Source: Hyphomicrobiales bacterium (GTDB lineage: Bacteria > Pseudomonadota > Alphaproteobacteria > Rhizobiales > Beijerinckiaceae). Taken from it: a stretch of DNA of 64,000 nucleotides. The notes beneath the pieces were generated by a model. It did not search any database. It had not been told where the DNA came from and saw only the letters and a program-made list of their open reading frames with translations. The stretch spans positions 62,001 to 126,000 of the forward strand of contig JAGXAN010000008.1 of assembly GCA_019075865.1 (NCBI GenBank), given 5' to 3'. Below are positions 58,649-64,000 of this stretch, in pieces (positions within the stretch are counted from its first letter, which is position 1; each line of letters begins with the position of its first letter). The position numbers were made by a program, and so were the translations under genes.

Positions 58649-59649
58649 GCCGTTACGACCCGATCAATCTGGCCCTGGTACCACCGCCCGCTTCAGTGCA
58701 GGTGCTTTCCTTTGACGCAACCTATGCGGCGTGGCTGGCGAGCTTCACCGCCATCGCGGCCACATACAACGTCACTTATAATGTCGGCACGCTGCGCTCG
58801 GACCCGATGGGCTGGATGATGAGCGCCGCTGCCTATCGCGAAATGCTGAAGCGCGGCGAGATCAATGATGCGATCAAGGCGGTGCTTTTGCCCACCGCTT
58901 TGGGCGGCGACCTCGACCAGGTCTGCGCTGATTTCAACATCGTGCGCCGCGTGCTGGTGCCGGCTGATCCCACCACTTCGCCGCCCACAGCTGCGGTGAT
59001 GGAACTGGATGCGGATTTGCGGGCGCGGCGGGCGCTGGCCCCCGAGGCACTGTCGAGTGCCGGTCCACCCGGTGCCTATCACTTTTTTGCCATGCAGGCA
59101 TCCGCAGATGTGCGCGACGTTGGGGTTTATGGCCCCGAGCAGGCTTTTGTTCAGCCCGGGCACGTGGTGCTGGTGGTGCAGTCGGTATCAGGGCCGGGCG
59201 GCGTGCCGCCAACCGCGACGCTACAGGCGGTGGCAAGCTTGCTGTGTGCCTGGGAAGCGCCGGACATTGCCGGTTATGTGCCGCCCACCCCGGCGCAGCT
59301 CGATGCCAATACGCTGCGTCCTGACACCGATCATGTGATCGTGCGTGCGGTGGCCCCCACTTACTATAATGTGAGCGGTGTGCTGACGCTGCCGCCCGGC
59401 CCGAACGGGGCGAGTGTGCTGGCTGCGGCGACCGCCGCCATCCAAGCCTATTGCGCGGCACAAAATATCGTCAATGGCGAGGTGACCTTGTCGAGCCTGA
59501 TCGCGGCGGGGCGGATGCTTAATGCTGACGGCACCTCGCCTGCGCTCGACTTTGTATTGACCTCGCCACTCGCCAATGTGGTGCCGGGGCCGCTGGGCAC
59601 GCCGGTTTGCACCGGGGTGGTACTGACACCACAGGTGTCCAATGGATAG
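58645..59649 (+). CDS. Baseplate protein J-like
   Basis: 334 residues. Segments YREMLKRGEINDAIKAVLLPTALGGDLDQVCADFNIVR, LDADLRARRALAPEALSSAGPPGAYHFFAMQASADVRDVGVYGP and VLVVQSVSGPGGVPP are the baseplate J pattern. It forms the baseplate wedge with W and I. Its 3' end overlaps the I-type gene by 8 bp. Confidence 0.9.
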   Translation: MSRYDPINLALVPPPASVQVLSFDATYAAWLASFTAIAATYNVTYNVGTLRSDPMGWMMSAAAYREMLKRGEINDAIKAVLLPTALGGDLDQVCADFNIVRRVLVPADPTTSPPTAAVMELDADLRARRALAPEALSSAGPPGAYHFFAMQASADVRDVGVYGPEQAFVQPGHVVLVVQSVSGPGGVPPTATLQAVASLLCAWEAPDIAGYVPPTPAQLDANTLRPDTDHVIVRAVAPTYYNVSGVLTLPPGPNGASVLAAATAAIQAYCAAQNIVNGEVTLSSLIAAGRMLNADGTSPALDFVLTSPLANVVPGPLGTPVCTGVVLTPQVSNG

Positions 59650-60343
59650 GCTCAGCCTGCTGCCACCCAATGCCAGCGCGCTCGAACATGCCGGGGCCGC
59701 GACCGCACAAGCCTTGACCGCGCTGCCGGTGCCGGTGCGCCAAGCCCGCGATCCGATGCAATGCCCGGTGGCGCTGCTGCCGTGGCTCGCCTGGCATCAT
59801 GGCGTGGATGAGTGGGACGATGCGTGGCCCATTGATGTGCAGCGGCAGGTTATCGCGGGCAATTATGCGTTGATGAAAACGCGCGGCACGCGGGCGGCCG
59901 TGGTGCAGGCGCTGAAATCGATCGGCGTGCCGGTGACCTATCAAAATGCCTTTGAATATGGCGGCAACCCCTATTGCTTCCGGCTAATTGCCCAGATTGG
60001 GCAGGGTGTGTGGACACAGGGCAATGACGAGCTGCTGGTGCGGCAAGTCAACCGGGCCAAGGCCACCCGTTCGAAGCTCGATGCGCTGATCATTGCGCGG
60101 CCGTTGGGGCCGGGGGTGACCTTGATCGCGGGCATTACCGAGATGGCGGATGTGATTGTGCTGCAGGCGGCACCGCCCGGCCCGATCAACCTGCCCAATG
60201 CGCAGGCCGTGATGGGCGGCGTGATGGTGATGGTCGATCAAATAACAATGGCGCAGCCGATTAGCGGCGTGGTGCTGGTGACGGCGAATATCGCTGTCGG
60301 TGGCGTGATCTTGATGGTGGATACAGTGGAGATGATCCAATGA
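59642..60343 (+). CDS. Tail protein I-like (P2 gpI family)
   Basis: 233 residues. LLPPNASALEHAGAATAQALTALPVPVRQARDPMQCPVALLPWLAWHHGVDEWDDAWPIDVQRQVI is the P2 gpI signature. The C-terminus ends in alternating hydrophobic strands with repeated V-x-L-M-V-D-Q/T units (VMGGVMVMVDQITM, VGGVILMVDTVEM). It links baseplate and tail fibres. The gene overlaps the next by 4 bp. Confidence 0.9.
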   Translation: MDRLSLLPPNASALEHAGAATAQALTALPVPVRQARDPMQCPVALLPWLAWHHGVDEWDDAWPIDVQRQVIAGNYALMKTRGTRAAVVQALKSIGVPVTYQNAFEYGGNPYCFRLIAQIGQGVWTQGNDELLVRQVNRAKATRSKLDALIIARPLGPGVTLIAGITEMADVIVLQAAPPGPINLPNAQAVMGGVMVMVDQITMAQPISGVVLVTANIAVGGVILMVDTVEMIQ

Positions 60344-61848
60344 GCGGCAATTACCAACCCATTCTAACCAATGCCGGCATGGCGGCTGACGCCGCCTCGC
60401 GGGTAACGGGGGCGGCCAAACTGACGATTGCGCAAATGGTGATCGGCGACGGCGGTGGCAATCCGGTCACGCCGCAGGCGAGCCAAACGGGGTTGATCAA
60501 CCCGCTCGACACTTTTGCGGTCGACAGTGTTGCACTCGACCCGGCCAACCCGACGGTGCTGATGGTGACGGGCACGGTTCCGACAGCTTTTGCCGGGGGC
60601 ATTGTGTTGCGCGAGGTGGGGCTGATCCTTTCCAACGGCACGTTTTATGCCGTTTCGGCAGTGCCCGATACGTATATTCCGCTGGCGAGCCAGGGTGCGG
60701 CGCGGAACGTGCAGCTGGTGCTGAAATTTGTGGAGACCAATGGCACCGGCAATGTGACGATCAGCGCCAATCCGGCCGGGTGGGCGACTCAGGCGTGGGT
60801 GAGCCAGCAGATAGCTGGCCTCGCACTTCCGGCTTCCGAGCCGCATACATTCATCAGTGATTTTAACTCAGCGGTGCAGGCACTGATCCCGCCGTTTCCG
60901 GCCAGTGAGACGCATACATTCATCAGCGATTTTACCGCGGCGGCGGCGGCGGCCGCGCCCGTGCAAACGGTCAATAATGTCGGACCGACGGCGGGCACCA
61001 CCAATGTGAAGCTGACACCGGCCAATGTTGGGGCGGTGAGCCGCGCTGGCGATACGATGAGTGGGAAGCTGATTGGCGAGGGTGGCATAGATGTCCGCAA
61101 CGGGGTGTCCTACTCGATGACAGATTTGACCGCCGGCGCAGATGCCAAGATATTCGATATTCTTGGCACTAGCGGCGTGCTCAGTTACCGGCTGGTGAAT
61201 GATTTATATACGGCGGCATATACGTATATGACCGTGACGCGTGCCGGGATTTCCGCCGCCAATATCAGCTTTAATGCCACCATCGGTGCCAACCAATATG
61301 CGGCGTTTAATGGCGGCGCGACCTTCCCCGGCGGGGCCACCGTCAACACCATGCCAGCCGGGGATAGTTCGACCAATGCGGCGAGCACGGCGTTTGTGAC
61401 GGCTGCGCTGGCAGCACAAGGTTTGGGGCCGGTTTATGCCAATGCCACCACTGTCGCGCTAAACGTCAATGCCAGGCAACTGCTACTGACTCTACCAGCG
61501 GCCACTCGTGCGCAAGCGGTGCTACTCACTGGCATATTTGGTTACTACCCGCCCGGTGCGGCGCTTCCTGAGATCGACTGGTATATCAACGGGACATTGA
61601 TTGCGTCATCCACCCAAACCGCGACGACGACGACGTCGCAGTCCAAAGGTTCGGCGGGCACCACACAGTATTCCACCACCTATTCCACCAGCTACAATGG
61701 CGTGCCCGCCGTTGGATCAAGCACCGGTCAATCATTGCTGGCGCATCTGCAACCCGGCGATGTGCTGACAGCCTATGCCCATAATGCCTCAACAACGTGG
61801 AACATGGTGGCCACAAATGTCCGCGTTGCCGCCACCCCCCTGAATTAG
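60340..61848 (+). CDS. Tail fibre protein (tail-collar N-terminus)
   Basis: 502 residues. The N-terminus has the tail-collar fibre domain pattern (LTNAGMAADAASRVTGAAKLTIAQMVIGDGGGNPVTPQASQTGL and FAGGIVLREVGLILSNGTFYAVSAVPDTYIP). Two nearly identical TFISDF units follow (SEPHTFISDF and SETHTFISDF), then collagen-like fibre shaft and a variable receptor-binding end. It mediates host recognition. Confidence 0.88.
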   Translation: MSGNYQPILTNAGMAADAASRVTGAAKLTIAQMVIGDGGGNPVTPQASQTGLINPLDTFAVDSVALDPANPTVLMVTGTVPTAFAGGIVLREVGLILSNGTFYAVSAVPDTYIPLASQGAARNVQLVLKFVETNGTGNVTISANPAGWATQAWVSQQIAGLALPASEPHTFISDFNSAVQALIPPFPASETHTFISDFTAAAAAAAPVQTVNNVGPTAGTTNVKLTPANVGAVSRAGDTMSGKLIGEGGIDVRNGVSYSMTDLTAGADAKIFDILGTSGVLSYRLVNDLYTAAYTYMTVTRAGISAANISFNATIGANQYAAFNGGATFPGGATVNTMPAGDSSTNAASTAFVTAALAAQGLGPVYANATTVALNVNARQLLLTLPAATRAQAVLLTGIFGYYPPGAALPEIDWYINGTLIASSTQTATTTTSQSKGSAGTTQYSTTYSTSYNGVPAVGSSTGQSLLAHLQPGDVLTAYAHNASTTWNMVATNVRVAATPLN

Positions 61849-61859
61849 GAGACTGATCC

Positions 61860-62834
61860 GTGACCACAAATGCTCCCATCGTGATTTCCGCGCCACCGAT
61901 GCTGACAATGCCCCTACCCGATCTATCCGGACTGGTGGCACCCATGGCTTGGAATGTCTTGCCCAGCGGCGAATTGATGCTCTCCATGACGTCGCACCCC
62001 AACCCGGTGCCGTGCGCGCTGGATCATGCAGCCACACTCGCTGCCTATAATAGTGCGTGGTCGGCTCTGGCTGCGACGTATAGTGCAGCCGTGGAGGCGG
62101 TTATTGCCGCTCATACGGCCTCGCAAACACAGCCTTTGGCTAGTGACTGGCCTGTGCCGCCAGCGCCACCTGAGCTCGCGCCGGTGTGGATTGTGCCCAC
62201 ATCTGCCACGATGCTCGCACCGCCAACACCGGTTGCCGGGCAATGGCCCGTGCTGACCAATGGGGCGTGGACGATGGTGGAGGACCATCGGGGAACGAAT
62301 GGGTGGGATGCCAACGGCAACGCCATGATGATCCATACACTCGGCCCCATGCCCGCAGGGTTTGTGACCGTTGCGCCAGCGGCGGTGACGGCGGCAACGC
62401 TGGCGAGCGCCAAAGCGGTGGCACTGGCTGGCGTGATTGCTTATGCGGATGCGCTCGATGCGCAAGTGACGGCGAATTATCCAAAGGCCGAGCAGAAGCT
62501 GTGGCCGACGCAATATGCTGAAGCGGTGGCCGTGACCGCCAACACAGCTGCACTAACGCCCACGCTAGCCAAGATTGCTGCCAGCATGGCGAACAATGCG
62601 CCGGTGCCGACAGCTGCCCAGATTGCCGCCGTTACCCCGGCGCAGATTTCTACTCTGGCCGCGATGGTTCTGGCCAAGGCGGCGGCACTTGAAGCCGTCT
62701 CTGTGGCTGTGGGTTACATGCGCGCCAATGCGCAAGCTGGCATTGCACTTGCCCCAGACATGGCAACGCTGGCCACCACCGTTACCGCGCTGGAAGCGTC
62801 TGCTGCTGCCGCCAAAACCGCGCTGGGGCTATAG
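61860..62834 (+). CDS. Tail-fibre-associated or assembly-like protein
   Basis: 324 residues, GTG start. The first part is Pro/Ala-rich; the middle (WPVLTNGAWTMVEDHRGTNGWDANGNAM) looks like the tail-fibre assembly type (W-x-x-x-x-D-H-R-G), and the C-terminal half is an Ala-rich helix (ALDAQVTANYPKAEQKLW, AAQIAAVTPAQISTLAAMVLAKAAALE). It directly follows the fibre gene, so it probably works as a fibre chaperone or second fibre part. Not firmly assigned. Confidence 0.6.
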   Translation: MTTNAPIVISAPPMLTMPLPDLSGLVAPMAWNVLPSGELMLSMTSHPNPVPCALDHAATLAAYNSAWSALAATYSAAVEAVIAAHTASQTQPLASDWPVPPAPPELAPVWIVPTSATMLAPPTPVAGQWPVLTNGAWTMVEDHRGTNGWDANGNAMMIHTLGPMPAGFVTVAPAAVTAATLASAKAVALAGVIAYADALDAQVTANYPKAEQKLWPTQYAEAVAVTANTAALTPTLAKIAASMANNAPVPTAAQIAAVTPAQISTLAAMVLAKAAALEAVSVAVGYMRANAQAGIALAPDMATLATTVTALEASAAAAKTALGL

Positions 62835-62907
62835 CACACCCCGTCATTGGGAGGCGCGCTTGGGATGCGGCAAGCCTGAGCAGGCGGGATGGGGGGAGAC
62901 TTAAGGG

Positions 62908-62982
62908 CATCCACTGGGTTGCTTCGCTTCACCCGCAATGACGACACATCCACTGGGTTGCTTCGCTTCGCTCGCAATGACG
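62908..62982 (+). repeat. Two tandem copies of a 36-bp dispersed-repeat-like element
   Basis: CATCCACTGGGTTGCTTCGC begins both copies (62908-62943 and 62947-62982), separated by 3 bp; both end in CGCAATGACG. The two differ at 2 positions only. The unit reads in reverse as CGTCATTGCGAGCGAAGCG, the type of REP-like sequence dispersed in many alphaproteobacterial genomes. A degenerate inverted match begins at CCGTCATTGG (62841-62850), so the whole 62841-62982 block may be one palindromic element. Confidence 0.7.
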
Positions 62983-63006
62983 TTGTTGAACATTTTAGGA
63001 GGACAC

Positions 63007-63492
63007 ATGAAATACGCGATTGCCCGCAAGCAAATTCAGTCTGGGGATGTGCTCGCCTGGCGTGGTCAGGGGTTTATCTCCCGGTTCATCCGTCGCGTTA
63101 CCGGGGGAGATTATTCTCACGTGGGCATTGCCTGGTGGTGTCATGGCCATCTCTACATCATCCAGTCCCAGGGCAATGATGCGACGGGCATATTCCGGCT
63201 GTCGAAGCGGGTGCGCGAGGCGGATATTGACTGGGTGGCGACGCACTGCGTCTGGACGGATGCACTCGAGGCGCACGCGCTCGATTTACTGGATAAAGAT
63301 TATTCGTATCTCGCCTGCGCTGCCGTCGGGCTGGGGCTGACGCCGCCTGCAGGTGGCCAAGTGTGCTCGCTGCTCTGTGCCGATGTGCTCAATAAAGCCG
63401 GGATGGCCCTGCCGCGCAAGGGCATGACGCCCGAGGCTCTGGTTGAGGATTTGCTCCGGCTGGGGCTGGAACGGATCACCCTGATCGCGTGA
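63007..63492 (+). CDS. Permuted papain-like (NlpC/P60 or YiiX-type) amidase
   Basis: 161 residues from the ATG at 63007, with AGGAGG six bases before it. The N-terminal part has GDVLAWRGQGFISRFIRRVTGGDYSHVGIAWW with a conserved His, and the C-terminal half has GGQVCSLLCADVLNKAGM with the catalytic-type Cys. This order (His before Cys) is that of permuted papain-like amidases such as YiiX. In a phage tail region it may cut peptidoglycan crosslinks during entry or act in lysis. Confidence 0.75.
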   Translation: MKYAIARKQIQSGDVLAWRGQGFISRFIRRVTGGDYSHVGIAWWCHGHLYIIQSQGNDATGIFRLSKRVREADIDWVATHCVWTDALEAHALDLLDKDYSYLACAAVGLGLTPPAGGQVCSLLCADVLNKAGMALPRKGMTPEALVEDLLRLGLERITLIA

Positions 63493-63538
63493 GCCACCCT
63501 TTGAACCCACTTTTGAAAGACCTTGGAAAGGACCTTGC

Positions 63539-64000
63539 ATGCGCTTTGTCATGACCATTCTGGCCACCCTGTTTTTGGTTCCCTCTACCATGGCTTCGCC
63601 GGTGGATGCCGGGCCGTCGCCGGGCGCATTTTTGCGGCAGCGCGTGCTGGCAGCTCAGCCAAAGCGGGCGGTGCACAAGGGGCGAAGGCACCGGGCTTTG
63701 CGCAAGCATATCTCACGCGCGCGCAGCTCGCGGGGGCCTATACGGGATCTGGTGATCGCCGCAGCACGGCGGCATGGCGTGCCGGTGGATTTGGCAGTGG
63801 GGGTGGCATTCGTCGAGAGCGGATTCCGGCCGCGCTGGAATGGCATCGCCGCCGGCGTGATGCAAATCCGGCCGGCGACGGCGCGCAGCGTTGGCTGCTC
63901 GGGGCGCGTGCATGATTTGATGCAGGCGGCTTATGGGATCAACTGCGGCATGAAGTATCTGGCCATGGTCTGGCACCATGCCGGCTCGCGCTATCGGGCG
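63539..64000 (+). CDS. Lytic transglycosylase (SLT), N-terminal part; runs off the window
   Basis: The ATG at 63539 starts an open frame still running at the window end (154 codons). MRFVMTILATLFLVPSTMASP is a signal peptide. The SLT domain shows VDLAVGVAFVESGFRPRWNG with the catalytic Glu, GVMQIRPATARSVGC (G-x-M-Q-I-x-P), and AAYGINCGMKYLAMVWHH. It would cleave peptidoglycan glycan strands. A secreted form in phage late genes suggests entry or lysis use. Confidence 0.85.
   Translation, partial: MRFVMTILATLFLVPSTMASPVDAGPSPGAFLRQRVLAAQPKRAVHKGRRHRALRKHISRARSSRGPIRDLVIAAARRHGVPVDLAVGVAFVESGFRPRWNGIAAGVMQIRPATARSVGCSGRVHDLMQAAYGINCGMKYLAMVWHHAGSRYRA

Larger units (their letters stand above)
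33315..64000 (+). mobile_element. Mu-like transposable prophage (left end in window, right end outside)
   Basis: The element has the transposable-phage layout: divergent repressor and Ner, MuA and MuB homologues, GemA-type early genes, a Mor-type activator, lysis genes, gp27-gp30-type packaging genes, gpI/Z protease-scaffold, gpT-type major head protein, then a P2-type baseplate. The left end is placed at 33315 because the GTA capsid coding ceases there, the sequence starts 5'-TGT as Mu-type ends do, and repeated motifs follow. The 5 bp expected to be duplicated would be CGAGC (33310-33314). The right end is not in the window. Confidence 0.88.

Noticed and set aside
62889-63179. Open frame encoding STGLLRF-type repeats across the region before the amidase gene
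   Set aside because: The protein-like repeats (STGLLRFTRND, STGLLRFARND) are only the translation of the 36-bp dispersed repeat, and the frame overlaps the real amidase gene.
33315-64000. Possibility that the prophage and the GTA genes are one large prophage
   Set aside because: Two different terminases, portals and proteases are present; the capsid frame stops at a Mu-type end; and the GTA part has no integration or regulatory genes.
1-64000. CRISPR arrays, tRNA and rRNA genes
   Set aside because: No regularly spaced repeat array and no tRNA- or rRNA-like sequence was noticed in the gaps between genes; all repeats found are pairs or hairpins.

Overview
The window looks like the chromosome of an alphaproteobacterium, most likely of the Hyphomicrobiales/Rhizobiales type. 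The signs are paired acyl-CoA dehydrogenases, a DUF1254/DUF1214 pair, a DUF2336 protein, a YcgN/UPF0260 protein, a gene-transfer-agent (GTA) head cluster and fairly GC-rich coding. It has three parts. (1) Positions 1-26664 are ordinary host genes. They include two acyl-CoA dehydrogenases, adenine deaminase, a lone molybdate-type ABC permease, folD, an AEC exporter, a UbiH-family hydroxylase, a SulP transporter and a quinone oxidoreductase. They also include a BMP-type nucleoside ABC transporter operon, rimO, a second ABC exporter, an acyl-CoA synthetase, DUF2336, DUF1254/DUF1214, PBP1A and ycgN.

(2) Positions 26698-33314 are the 5' part of an alphaproteobacterial GTA-like head cluster behind a well-formed promoter: small upstream protein, terminase (g2), HK97 portal (g3), g3.5-like protein, HK97 prohead protease (g4) and the first ~100 codons of the major capsid gene (g5). 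Two things have happened to it. A three-gene cassette (TIGR04255-type protein, HTH protein, unidentified protein with an AT-rich 3' half) sits between g2 and g3 (28452-30638), followed by a terminator hairpin. The capsid gene is cut after about 100 codons.

(3) Positions 33315-64000 (continuing beyond the window) are a Mu-like transposable prophage whose left end, starting 5'-TGT, coincides with the break in the capsid gene. From left to right it has a repeat-rich left end; a leftward S24-type repressor with a small Cys-rich secreted protein behind it; a divergent promoter with operator palindromes; Ner, a ParB-like protein, MuA transposase and MuB ATPase; and a run of small tightly overlapping early genes including DUF3164, GemA/gp16 and a MazG-like protein. 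Then come a leftward secreted moron, a secreted HNH-like protein and a Mor-type activator. The late genes follow: endolysin with a holin-like tail, Rz/Rz1-like overlapping genes, gp26-gp30-like packaging and head genes, protease/scaffold, decoration and major head proteins, gp36, gpG, gp37, a P2-type baseplate module (V, W, J, I), tail fibre, a papain-like amidase and a lytic transglycosylase cut by the window end. Tail sheath, tube and tape-measure genes are not in the window and would be expected downstream, as in P2 gene order.

Main points of interest: a transposable phage interrupting a GTA capsid gene, the cassette inserted inside the same GTA cluster, repeated motifs at the prophage left end, several secreted accessory proteins carried by the phage, probable internal starts in the endolysin/holin and protease/scaffold genes, and a pair of dispersed-repeat copies inside phage DNA. 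All identifications rest on reading protein motifs and gene order; no database search was run.
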